DNA from: Chitinophaga vietnamensis
Lineage (GTDB): Bacteria; Bacteroidota; Bacteroidia; Chitinophagales; Chitinophagaceae
Direction: 5' to 3'
Length of the DNA stretch: 64,000 bases
NCBI RefSeq assembly: GCF_902167635.1
Contig: NZ_CABHMS010000004.1
Coordinates: 62,001-126,000, forward strand
Position 1 is the stretch's first letter. Each line of letters starts with the position of its first letter. The translations under genes and the position numbers were made by a program. This document shows, one piece after another, positions 17,962-25,441 of this stretch. The notes under the pieces are model-generated. The model made no database searches. It worked only from the letters and a program-made list of their open reading frames with translations, and had not been told where the DNA came from.

Positions 17962-18013
17962 ACATATGCGCAACGGCCCCTCCATTACCGTGGAGGGGCC
18001 GTTGCACATATGT
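17962..18013. terminator. Bidirectional terminator between the LysM gene and fmt
   Basis: A 23-bp inverted repeat with one mismatch (arms 17962-17984 and 17991-18013, loop TTACCG, GC-rich core CGGCCCCTCCA) sits exactly between two convergent genes. Confidence 0.8.
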
Positions 18014-18021
18014 AAGTATCG

Positions 18022-18948
18022 TCAAAACCTGTATCCGCGCAGGAAAGCGGCAATATCCATTTTCTTCTTGCCTTCCAGCTGCACTTCATCGAGGAAGAGG
18101 TAACCATCGGGTGCGGCGATCTTCACAAACGTTTTCTGGTCTGTTTCAAATTCGCCGGGCGCCACCGCAGGTTTGCCGGCAACTTTGTGTGCCTTGTAAA
18201 TCTTGATGGTCTTGTCTTGCAGGGTAGTCCAGGCAGCGGGATAGGGGCTGAGGCCCCGTACCAGGTTGTAAATACTATCCAGCGGTTGTTCCCAGTTGAT
18301 GCGGCAGGTTTCTTTAAAAATTTTAGGTGCGTGTTTGATATCCGCTGCATTGATGCTGGCCTGTGGTATCTCTTTCACCTCGCCGGCGGCGATGGCCTGC
18401 ACGGTTTTCAATAGCAGCCGAGCGCCGGTATTCATCAGTGCATCATGCAGCTCGCCGGCGGTTTCATCTTCCCGGATCGCTACTTTATCATTGAAGAGAA
18501 TATCGCCGGTATCGATTTCGTGTTGCAGCTTGAAAGTGGTTACGCCGGATTCCTTTTCGCCATTGATGATGGCCCAGTTGATAGGCGCCGCGCCGCGATA
18601 CTGGGGTAACAGTGACGCATGTACGTTAATTGTCCCTTCCGGCGGCATATTCCACACTATTTCGGGCAGCATCCGGAAAGCTACCACCACTTGCAGATCG
18701 GCTTTCAGGGCTTTGAGTGCTGCAATAAATTCGGGGTTCTTCAGCTTTTCCGGTTGTAGCACGGTCAATCCTTTAGCTGCCGCATACTTTTTAACAGCGC
18801 TCTCCTGCAGCTGCAACCCGCGCCCGGCGGGCTTGTCAGGCGCTGTAATTACACCCACGACATTAAAACCGTTTTGCACCAGTATATCAAGAGAGGCCAC
18901 CGCAAAGTCGGGCGTGCCCATAAAAACTATTCTGAGATCTTTTGCCAT
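18022..18948 (-). CDS. fmt: Methionyl-tRNA formyltransferase
   Basis: It formylates initiator Met-tRNA using 10-formyltetrahydrofolate. The N-terminal LRIVFMGTPDFAVASLD is the family opening. The catalytic region has HASLLPQYRGAAPINWAI (catalytic histidine) and HEIDTGDIL (aspartate). The tRNA-binding C-terminal barrel is present and the 308-residue length is normal. A TAACTTTG box ends only 5 bases before the ATG, so the message may be leaderless. The gene is separated from the upstream NamZ-like gene by a very long perfect palindrome. Confidence 0.97.
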   Translation of the reverse strand: MAKDLRIVFMGTPDFAVASLDILVQNGFNVVGVITAPDKPAGRGLQLQESAVKKYAAAKGLTVLQPEKLKNPEFIAALKALKADLQVVVAFRMLPEIVWNMPPEGTINVHASLLPQYRGAAPINWAIINGEKESGVTTFKLQHEIDTGDILFNDKVAIREDETAGELHDALMNTGARLLLKTVQAIAAGEVKEIPQASINAADIKHAPKIFKETCRINWEQPLDSIYNLVRGLSPYPAAWTTLQDKTIKIYKAHKVAGKPAVAPGEFETDQKTFVKIAAPDGYLFLDEVQLEGKKKMDIAAFLRGYRF

Positions 18949-18953
18949 AGGTG

Positions 18954-18961
18954 CAAAGTTA
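18954..18961 (-). promoter_or_regulatory. -7 box (TAACTTTG) immediately before fmt
   Basis: Read leftward, TAACTTTG at 18961-18954 fits TAnnTTTG. Transcription would start about at the A of the ATG (18948). No clear TTG box is found upstream at the usual distance. Confidence 0.45.
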
Positions 18962-18975
18962 GTTAAGATTAAACG

Positions 18976-19169
18976 GATTTACGCGAAGGTTGTCTGGCTC
19001 AGGATTATAATGATTGAAAGGATTACCAGGATTTTTTTATCAGGATTTCAAAAGATTCGCGAAGATTATGTCGAGATGATCTTCGCGAATCTTTTGAAAT
19101 CCTGATAAAAAAATCCTGGTAATCCTTTCAATCATTATAATCCTGAGCCAGACAACCTTCGCGTAAATC
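18976..19169. repeat. Perfect 91-bp-arm inverted repeat
   Basis: Arms at 18976-19066 and 19079-19169 are exact reverse complements over all 91 bases, checked base by base, with a 12-base loop. Inside the arms are the words GGATTACCAGGATT and TTCGCGAAGAT. The right end (AAATC) forms two bases of the TGA stop codon of the NamZ-like gene. No reading frame or transposase lies inside. Confidence 0.95.
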
Positions 19170-20340
19170 ATTCCGCATAAAGCAGATACTTCTTCCTCAC
19201 GGCTTTGAACCGCGACAGGCCGGGTTCCCAGCTTTTGCGGATATCGGCTTCGGAGGCGCCGTTTTTGATTTGTTGCATCAGCTGGCTGTTACCGGCGAGC
19301 TTGTTGAAGAAGGGAATGAAGAACTTATCTTTTTGTGGGAAGGCCTGGTAGGCGCTGATGAGCCATTTGAGCTGTAGCTGGCGATGCTTGCCGGGAGCGG
19401 CTTCCGGGGAATGGGAGAGATCTTCGCCATAGCATTGCTGATCTTTCAAGGGCGGATTTTTAGCGCCTTCCACGCTGCGGGGTGTGAAGGTATAGCCTTG
19501 CTTCGGCAGCTCGGGAGAGCCGTATACCTGGAAAGGCTTGTCGGTGCCGCGTCCCAGGCTGATGGCCGTGCCTTCAAAAAAGCAGATGGATGGATACAAC
19601 AACACCGCTGCCATATTGGGCAGGTTGGGAGATGGCTTCACCGGCAGCTCATAGAAAGTATGATGGTCGTAGTTTTTGCAGGTGATAACAGTTAACTGAC
19701 AGGTGCGCTTGTTGCTCAGCCAGCCTTCGCCATTGAGCATTTTGGCGTATTCGCCTACGGTCATGCCATGTACAACAGGCACGCGTTGCATGCCCACGAA
19801 GGAGCGGAAAGCGGTGTCCAGTATAGGACCATCTACATAGTCGCCATTAGGGTTGGGGCGATCCAGTATCAGCAGTGGTTTGTTGTTGGCAGCAGCTGAT
19901 TCCATGATCTCTTGCAGGGAAGAGATATAGGTGAAGAAGCGGGCGCCTACATCCTGGATATCGAAGATGATGATGTCTACATCTTGCAGATCGGCCGCGG
20001 TGGCTTTTCTGTGAGCGCCGTAGAGCGATACGATGGGCAGTCCTGTTTTTTCATCGGTAGAGTTAGCGACCGTTTCACCGGCGTCGGCATTGCCACGGAA
20101 GCCGTGCTCCGGGCTGAAGATCTTCTGTATGCGTACATGCAGTTTGAGCAGAGAATCTACCAGGTGCGTATGCCCGATGGTGGCTGTTTGGTTAACGAGG
20201 AGCGCTACCCTTTTGTTTTTGAGCAGCGGCAGATATGCTTCGGTGCGCGCGGCGCCAGTAACGATGTTGGTGGCGTATTGCGCCCTTGCGTCCAGGAAAA
20301 GCAGGCATACCAGTACGGAGAGTGAAATGATACGGTTCAT
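19168..20340 (-). CDS. DUF1343 protein, exo-beta-N-acetylmuramidase NamZ-like
   Basis: DUF1343 proteins include NamZ, which removes terminal MurNAc from peptidoglycan fragments during wall recycling. The start at MNRIISLSVLVCLLFL was preferred because it opens a signal peptide ending in ARAQ at about residue 20. The mature protein carries family blocks KRVALLVNQTATI, FSPEHGFRGNADAGE, PIVSLYGAHRK, DIQDVGARFFTYISS and GTAISLGRGTDKPFQVYG. Length is 390 residues. Its TGA stop overlaps the end of the large palindrome by two bases. Confidence 0.9.
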   Translation of the reverse strand: MNRIISLSVLVCLLFLDARAQYATNIVTGAARTEAYLPLLKNKRVALLVNQTATIGHTHLVDSLLKLHVRIQKIFSPEHGFRGNADAGETVANSTDEKTGLPIVSLYGAHRKATAADLQDVDIIIFDIQDVGARFFTYISSLQEIMESAAANNKPLLILDRPNPNGDYVDGPILDTAFRSFVGMQRVPVVHGMTVGEYAKMLNGEGWLSNKRTCQLTVITCKNYDHHTFYELPVKPSPNLPNMAAVLLYPSICFFEGTAISLGRGTDKPFQVYGSPELPKQGYTFTPRSVEGAKNPPLKDQQCYGEDLSHSPEAAPGKHRQLQLKWLISAYQAFPQKDKFFIPFFNKLAGNSQLMQQIKNGASEADIRKSWEPGLSRFKAVRKKYLLYAE

Positions 20341-20441
20341 AACGGTAAGATACGGCAAATCTGCTGCCGTAGTAAAAAAAATGGCGAATACAGGTCCTTT
20401 TATTACCTTGCATGAATTATTCACATTAAATAGATACGATT

Positions 20442-20870
20442 ATGCAAGCTGTTAAAAACGGGGATACTATAAGAGTGCACTACCACGGCCGTTTAACTAA
20501 CGGTACAACCTTCGACTCTTCTGAAGGAAGAGCTCCGCTGGAATTCAAGGTGGGCGCTGGTATGGTGATCAGAGGTTTCGACAACGGTGTGCTGGAGATG
20601 CAGGTAGGCGACAAGAAAACCATCCATATCCCTGTTGATCAGGCATACGGACCTAAAAGCCCCGAGTATATCATGGATTTTCCTAAAGAAAATATTCCTG
20701 CTGACCTGAATCCGGAAGTAGGCATGGAACTGCAGATGAGCAATCCGCAGGGTCATGTAATGCCGGTGAAAGTGATCGCAGTAAATGCTGATTCTATCAC
20801 GCTGGATGCCAATCACCCGCTTGCTGGCGAAGACCTCGTATTCGACCTGGAACTGGTAGAAATTCTTTAA
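20442..20870 (+). CDS. SlyD-like FKBP-type peptidyl-prolyl cis-trans isomerase
   Basis: 142 residues with the SlyD layout: an FKBP core in two parts (VHYHGRLTNGTTFDSS at the N-terminus, PLEFKVGAGMVIRGFDNGVLEMQVGDKKT next) and an inserted-in-flap domain around residues 68-120 containing AYGPKSPEYI and the long Pro/Asp segment. The histidine-rich metal-binding tail of E. coli SlyD is absent. It acts as a cytosolic folding helper. Its last four bases overlap the convergent CWC gene. Confidence 0.93.
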   Translation: MQAVKNGDTIRVHYHGRLTNGTTFDSSEGRAPLEFKVGAGMVIRGFDNGVLEMQVGDKKTIHIPVDQAYGPKSPEYIMDFPKENIPADLNPEVGMELQMSNPQGHVMPVKVIAVNADSITLDANHPLAGEDLVFDLELVEIL

Positions 20871-21097
20871 TCTTTTTTTCCGGAGGCGGATAGCATGCCG
20901 TCTCCGGAAATCCTTGCTGCTACTATTTCCTGTAAGCAGTCCCCACATACGCACCGGCTGCCATATTGTTGCATCAGCCAATCCCGCTCCGATACCGTTA
21001 ACACCACTTCCCGGCATGTACAATGCATAATGTCATCTGCCCGGCAGATGAAGCTGCGCCCGCATCGCGGACAGGTGGCCTGTGGTATGTTGTTCAT
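20867..21097 (-). CDS. Cysteine-rich CWC family protein
   Basis: A 76-residue protein with three paired-cysteine motifs, CPRCGRSFIC, MHCTC and RCVCGDCL, probably binding zinc. The layout fits the small cysteine-rich CWC family, whose function is unknown. It overlaps the prolyl isomerase gene by four bases at the 3' end (convergent) and lies 19 bases after the stop of the MetE-like gene, so the two may be co-transcribed. Confidence 0.75.
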   Translation of the reverse strand: MNNIPQATCPRCGRSFICRADDIMHCTCREVVLTVSERDWLMQQYGSRCVCGDCLQEIVAARISGDGMLSASGKKD

Positions 21098-21116
21098 GTC
21101 ACAAACTTACTATTTT

Positions 21117-21815
21117 CTATGCAAGCAGCGGGAGCGTAGTGTGTAACCGCAGATAGCTGTAGGCCATGTCGTACAGCGGATGCGCCCTGGCTTCCTCCGT
21201 TTCCGGCATGGCGATTTCAGTGGCGCCGGCTTTTTGCAGCTGTTGCAGCAATTCGCCATAGAGTGGCAGGAGCAGCTGCAATACTTGCTGCTGGCTGATT
21301 CCGGCGGAAGTAATATTGCCGCATAGCAAAAAAGTTACAGGGCCGGTGAGCAGCGGCTGTGTAAGCACGCCGCTGTTGCGCGCTTCCAGGAACTCGCGGA
21401 TACAACGTGGTGATAACAGCCGCCAGGGATGGCTCATCTCAAATTCGGGTACGAGGTATTGATGGCTGCCATCAGCCCAGGTAGCGGTTTTCAGGGCTTC
21501 AATATCAAATCCATTCTTATGGTAGCCATAGGCCATCGCGAAGTAAAGTTCCGGAGAAGCCGGATTGGCAAGGGTTTGCTGCAATGCCCTGAAACGCGCG
21601 GGGATCACGCCAAGGGTCATGCACATGTCGAGGATACGATCGTGCCACGACTGATCATTACTATAGATAGGCCAGGCGCCACTTTGCCGTAGTTGTTCCC
21701 ATTGCTGTTTTCGTAGCTGCCTTGCCGTTAGTTCCAGTTTTTCCAATGCCATCCTGCCTGCCAGGTATTGCTCACAGGCGGTATCCAATGCGGGCACGCT
21801 GCCTATTCTTGTCAT
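21117..21815 (-). CDS. Stand-alone MetE N-terminal-domain-like protein
   Basis: 232 residues resemble the N-terminal barrel of cobalamin-independent methionine synthase: opening RIGSVPALDTACEQY, then LRKQQWEQL, SWHDRILDMCMTLGVIPARF, LYFAMAYG, WADGSHQYLVPEF and PLLTGPVTFLLCG, ending with LLPLYGELLQQLQKAGATEI. The C-terminal catalytic domain of MetE, which holds the zinc ligands and homocysteine site, is not encoded here or downstream. So it is either a dedicated single-domain paralogue (perhaps folate-binding) or a decayed remnant. The intact frame and a promoter-like box upstream favour a real gene. Confidence 0.75.
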   Translation of the reverse strand: MTRIGSVPALDTACEQYLAGRMALEKLELTARQLRKQQWEQLRQSGAWPIYSNDQSWHDRILDMCMTLGVIPARFRALQQTLANPASPELYFAMAYGYHKNGFDIEALKTATWADGSHQYLVPEFEMSHPWRLLSPRCIREFLEARNSGVLTQPLLTGPVTFLLCGNITSAGISQQQVLQLLLPLYGELLQQLQKAGATEIAMPETEEARAHPLYDMAYSYLRLHTTLPLLA

Positions 21816-21840
21816 ATTAATGATCGGTTGTTTGTGCTGG

Positions 21841-21848
21841 CAAACGTA
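21841..21848 (-). promoter_or_regulatory. -7 box before the MetE-like gene
   Basis: Read leftward this is TACGTTTG, matching TAnnTTTG, about 26 bases before the ATG. No convincing -33 box is seen. Confidence 0.4.
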
Positions 21849-21997
21849 GTTAATTTTATAATGTTTTCTATATTTATCTTTTTAAAAGAAAAATATTCTT
21901 CTAATCGTCTTTGTAAAGAATATTTTACCTGAACGGAAGATGTGATGAATGGGTAAACAGAAAATCCTGCGGCAGAAAGGTATCGCTGATTTTTCCT

Positions 21998-22005
21998 TAC
22001 GTTTG
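21998..22005 (+). promoter_or_regulatory. -7-like box directly before pepT
   Basis: TACGTTTG ends 4 bases before the pepT ATG, which would make the transcript leaderless. No TTG box is seen at the usual distance, so this may be chance. Confidence 0.3.
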
Positions 22006-22009
22006 CAAT

Positions 22010-23257
22010 ATGTTTACCAATTACAAGTACACCGTCGACACACGCTTCATGCGTTATGCACAGATAGACACGCAATCTGATCCGTTAAGCAACAGTTTTC
22101 CGACTACCGAAAAGCAGAAAGACCTCTCGGCCTTGCTGGTAAAGGAATTGAAAGAGATGGGCATCACCGATGCGGAGATGGATGAACATGGTTACGTATA
22201 TGCCACCATCCCTGCCAACACCGACAAGCAGGTACCTGTAATTTGTTTCTGCTCTCACGTCGATACTTCTTCCGATAGCAGTGGCGCTAACGTGAAACCC
22301 ATTGTACACAAGCAATTCGACGGCAGCGATATCGTACTGCCCGATGATAACAATATTGTGATCCGCACAAAAGATCATCCCTATCTCGCTGAAAAGATCG
22401 GCGACGATATCATCACCGCCAGCGGTACCACCTTGCTCGGCGCCGATGATAAAGCCGGCGTAGCAGAGATCATGGATGCCGCCAACTTCTTCATGACCCA
22501 TCCCGGCGTGAAACATGGCGCTATCCGCATCCTCTTCACACCTGATGAAGAAGTAGGCCGCGGCGTGGAAAAAGTGGATATGAAAAAACTCAATGCGCAA
22601 TTCGGTTATACCATGGATGGCGGCGAACTGGGCTCCCTGGAAGATGAGAACTTCTCCGCCGATGGCGCCAAGATCACGATCTTCGGCATCAGCGCGCATC
22701 CCGGCGCCGCAAAAGATAAACTGGTAAGCGCCATCAAAGTGGCTTCTGAAATTGTGGACGCACTGCCGAAAGACAGTCTCTCACCAGAAACTACCAGCGA
22801 CCGTGAAGGATTTATCCATCCGGTTCGTATAAGCGGCACCGTAGAAAAAACAGAAATTGATTTTATCATCCGCGACTTTGTCACCTCTAACCTCGAACTG
22901 CACGAAGCATACCTGCGCCGTACCATGGAACGCGTGCTGGAATGCCATCCTGGCGCTAAAGGCCAACTGAAAATAACAGAACAGTACCGCAACATGAAAG
23001 AAGTGCTCGACCATCATCCTCAAGTAACCGCCTATGCTGCAGAAGCGATCCGCCGCGCCGGCGTGAAACCGCTGAAGATGAGCATCCGCGGCGGCACCGA
23101 CGGCTCCCGCCTGTCGTTCATGGGACTGCCCTGCCCCAATATCTTCACCGGAGAAATGGCGCTGCACAGCAAATATGAATACGTGAGTATTCAGGATATG
23201 CAAAAAGCAGTGCAGACAATTGTACATCTGGCACAGGTTTGGGAAGAAAACGCGTGA
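22010..23257 (+). CDS. pepT: Peptidase T (tripeptide aminopeptidase)
   Basis: A di-zinc M20 family cytosolic peptidase that removes N-terminal residues from tripeptides. The 415 residues show the metal-site motifs ICFCSHVDTSSD (about 78-89), TLLGADDKAGVAEIMDAA (about 142-159) and LFTPDEEVGRGVEKVD with the catalytic glutamate (about 182-197), plus IRGGTDGSRLSFMGLPCPN near the C-terminus. The ATG at 22010 is kept because residues 7-20 align with the PepT opening (RFMRYAQIDTQSD), despite the very short leader. Confidence 0.97.
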   Translation: MFTNYKYTVDTRFMRYAQIDTQSDPLSNSFPTTEKQKDLSALLVKELKEMGITDAEMDEHGYVYATIPANTDKQVPVICFCSHVDTSSDSSGANVKPIVHKQFDGSDIVLPDDNNIVIRTKDHPYLAEKIGDDIITASGTTLLGADDKAGVAEIMDAANFFMTHPGVKHGAIRILFTPDEEVGRGVEKVDMKKLNAQFGYTMDGGELGSLEDENFSADGAKITIFGISAHPGAAKDKLVSAIKVASEIVDALPKDSLSPETTSDREGFIHPVRISGTVEKTEIDFIIRDFVTSNLELHEAYLRRTMERVLECHPGAKGQLKITEQYRNMKEVLDHHPQVTAYAAEAIRRAGVKPLKMSIRGGTDGSRLSFMGLPCPNIFTGEMALHSKYEYVSIQDMQKAVQTIVHLAQVWEENA

Positions 23258-23308
23258 GCAATTAGTAATTATTTATTATTTTAACCGTTATTACTATAAA
23301 ATCACAAC

Positions 23309-24025
23309 ATGGTGACAGGACTTATCACGTTATTACAGGATTCAATATTGTCTGCCAAGGCCGATTCGGTTGCACATGGCGTAAACGCGGCAGCGGCCGC
23401 AGATCAGCATATCCGCCTGATGGACTTGTTAATGAAAGGTGGTGTGCTCATGATTCCGCTGGGTATTTTGTCCGTGATAGCGGTATTTGTGTTTGTAGAA
23501 AGATATATCACCATTGCAAAAGCAGGGAAGCTGGAAGATAATTTCATGCCGATGATCCGTGACCAGATCACCACCGGCAATATCCAGGCTGCCCGCTCGC
23601 TGGCCAAGAATACCAACAGTCCTATCGCACGTATGATCGACAAAGGCATACAGCGCATCGGCAAACCAATAGAAAATATTGAGAAATCCATGGAGAACGT
23701 GGGCAAACTGGAAGTGTACCGCATGGAAAAGAACCTTGTGATCCTGTCTATCATCGCGGGTATCGCGCCCATGTTCGGTTTCCTTGGTACCATCGCCGGT
23801 ATGATCCAGACCTTCTTCAATATCTCCATTACCTCCGATATCACACTGGGCACCATTGCGGGCGGTATCTATGTGAAGATGATCACTTCTGCTACCGGTT
23901 TGATCATCGGTATTGTGGCGTTCATCGGCTATAGCTTTTTGAATGCACAGATAGACAAGGTAGTTAACAAGATGGAAGGCGCTTCCGCAGAGTTTATCGA
24001 TATCCTGCAAGAGCCCACCCGCTAA
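23309..24025 (+). CDS. exbB: MotA/TolQ/ExbB proton channel family protein
   Basis: A 238-residue inner-membrane protein with three predicted helices at about 44-66, 146-168 and 186-206. The TolQ/ExbB core motif lies in APMFGFLGTIAGMIQTF and TLGTIAGGIYVKMITSATGLIIGI. It would pair with the ExbD-like protein encoded 12 bases downstream and energise TonB-dependent uptake or envelope work with proton flux. A role as ExbB is likelier than TolQ because no Tol/Pal genes follow, but this is inference. Confidence 0.9.
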   Translation: MVTGLITLLQDSILSAKADSVAHGVNAAAAADQHIRLMDLLMKGGVLMIPLGILSVIAVFVFVERYITIAKAGKLEDNFMPMIRDQITTGNIQAARSLAKNTNSPIARMIDKGIQRIGKPIENIEKSMENVGKLEVYRMEKNLVILSIIAGIAPMFGFLGTIAGMIQTFFNISITSDITLGTIAGGIYVKMITSATGLIIGIVAFIGYSFLNAQIDKVVNKMEGASAEFIDILQEPTR

Positions 24026-24037
24026 AACCCGTAGCAC

Positions 24038-24439
24038 ATGAATTTACGCAGCCGAAATAAAAAACATGTGGAAATGCACAACTCAGCATTGAACGATATC
24101 CTGTTCATCCTGCTGTTGTTCTTCCTCATCGTTTCTACACTGGCCAATCCCAATGTGATCAAGCTCATGTTGCCCAAGGCCAAAAGCAATACCAAAGCCA
24201 AACAAACGGTGGTGGTGAGCATCAACGACAAACACGAATTTTTCGTTGGTACCAACAAAGTGCCCTTCCAGGGCCTCAAGCAGGCCTTGGCGCCGGCTAT
24301 CGGGCATGAAGCGGTAGACCCCACCATCGTGATCAATGCAGAAAAAACAGTACCCATCGAAGATGTCGTCAGCGTGATGGAAGTAGCCCGGGAGATGGGC
24401 GCGAAAGTAGTACTCGCTACTGCACACGCAGAAAAATAA
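24038..24439 (+). CDS. exbD: ExbD/TolR family biopolymer transport protein
   Basis: 133 residues with one N-terminal membrane helix at about 17-36, the expected LNDILFILLLFFLIVSTL segment carrying the conserved membrane aspartate, and a periplasmic domain ending in VMEVAREMGAKVVLAT. It forms the proton-powered stator with the ExbB-like protein. A strong terminator follows directly. Confidence 0.9.
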   Translation: MNLRSRNKKHVEMHNSALNDILFILLLFFLIVSTLANPNVIKLMLPKAKSNTKAKQTVVVSINDKHEFFVGTNKVPFQGLKQALAPAIGHEAVDPTIVINAEKTVPIEDVVSVMEVAREMGAKVVLATAHAEK

Positions 24440-24443
24440 AAAT

Positions 24444-24482
24444 AAATAAAACACCCGCGCCGTCAGCGCGGGTGTTTTATTT
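24444..24482. terminator. Bidirectional terminator between exbD and prmC
   Basis: A perfect 17-bp stem (24444-24460 with 24466-24482, loop CGTCA) has a GC core ACACCCGCGC, flanked by A-rich and T-rich ends in both directions. It overlaps the prmC stop codon. Confidence 0.9.
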
Positions 24483-25332
24483 AAAGTTGACCCCTTACCA
24501 TTCTATCTTTCCCGAACATATCCTGCTTCAACTCCACTTCCGTAAATCCGTGGCTTTCCATGAGTGCCACCACTTCTTTGCCGAGGGCTTCGTTGATCTC
24601 GAAATACAGCAGGCCACCGGGTTTCAGCTTGTTCTGCGCCAGCAGCGAGATGTGACGGTAGAACAACAGCGCGTCGTTGTCCGGTACAAACAGTGCCAGC
24701 GAAGGTTCAAAACCCCATACCTGTTGTTGCATGGATTTTTTTTCGCTTTGTGTGATATATGGAGGATTGCTGACAATAATATTAAAGTTGGGAAGATCCG
24801 CCACCTGTAAGGCATCCAGCACATCGGTATGTTTGAAGGTGACATCCAGTTTCTGACGGACCCCGTTGTTACGGGCCACCTGCAATGCGCCTTCACTCAC
24901 GTCGATCCCCCACACTGTAGCGGCCGGCAGGCTTTTCTTCAGCGCCAGCGGGATACATCCGCTACCAGTACCAATGTCCAGGATATGCGCTGATGGCTGC
25001 GTGGCGGCATCCTGCACGATCCATTCTACCAGCTCCTCAGTTTCAGGGCGGGGGATCAATACATCCGGCGTTACCAGCAGTTCCATGCCATAGAACCAGC
25101 TGCTGCCGGTGATGTATTGTACCGGCTCATGGCGCTGTAGCGCTGTGATAGCGGCTTTCAGGCCGGCATGCTGTTCGGTGCTCAGTAATTGTGCCTTGTG
25201 GATAATGCGGTCCAGCTTACTCATCCCGGTGAGGTGTTCCAGTACAATATGCGCAATGTTGGCGGCCTCCCGCTCATCATAAATATCGCTGATGGCGCCG
25301 GTGAGATAGGTAAATGCTGTTTGTATAGTCAA
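24481..25332 (-). CDS. prmC: Release factor glutamine methyltransferase
   Basis: It N5-methylates the glutamine of the GGQ motif in peptide release factors RF1 and RF2. The 283 residues contain the SAM motif ILDIGTGSGCIPLAL (about 117-131) and the catalytic NPPY tetrad at 189-192, preceded by the IPRPETEELVEW signature (about 93-104). Convergent with exbD and divergent from ribD. Confidence 0.97.
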   Translation of the reverse strand: MTIQTAFTYLTGAISDIYDEREAANIAHIVLEHLTGMSKLDRIIHKAQLLSTEQHAGLKAAITALQRHEPVQYITGSSWFYGMELLVTPDVLIPRPETEELVEWIVQDAATQPSAHILDIGTGSGCIPLALKKSLPAATVWGIDVSEGALQVARNNGVRQKLDVTFKHTDVLDALQVADLPNFNIIVSNPPYITQSEKKSMQQQVWGFEPSLALFVPDNDALLFYRHISLLAQNKLKPGGLLYFEINEALGKEVVALMESHGFTEVELKQDMFGKDRMVRGQL

Positions 25333-25411
25333 TGCTGCTAATTTAGAGTTGTGCTGTTTGTGTTGCCAGAAAATGCAAGACAGGGGCTGCCTTTCCGTCC
25401 GCTAAAAACGA

Positions 25412-25427
25412 TATTTTTGCAAAGTTA
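25412..25427. promoter_or_regulatory. Back-to-back -7 boxes for ribD and prmC
   Basis: TATTTTTG at 25412-25419 (rightward, 22 bases before the ribD ATG) is immediately followed by CAAAGTTA at 25420-25427, which read leftward is TAACTTTG for prmC. Both fit TAnnTTTG. No clear -33 boxes are visible on either side. Confidence 0.5.
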
Positions 25428-25441
25428 TTATTTAGGGGATT

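Noticed and set aside
23309-24439. Tol/Pal system
   Set aside because: Only ExbB/TolQ- and ExbD/TolR-like genes are present; TolA, TolB and Pal are absent, so no Tol assignment is made.
25333-25441. FMN riboswitch before ribD
   Set aside because: The gap is only 109 bases and shows none of the conserved FMN aptamer segments, only the two -7 boxes.
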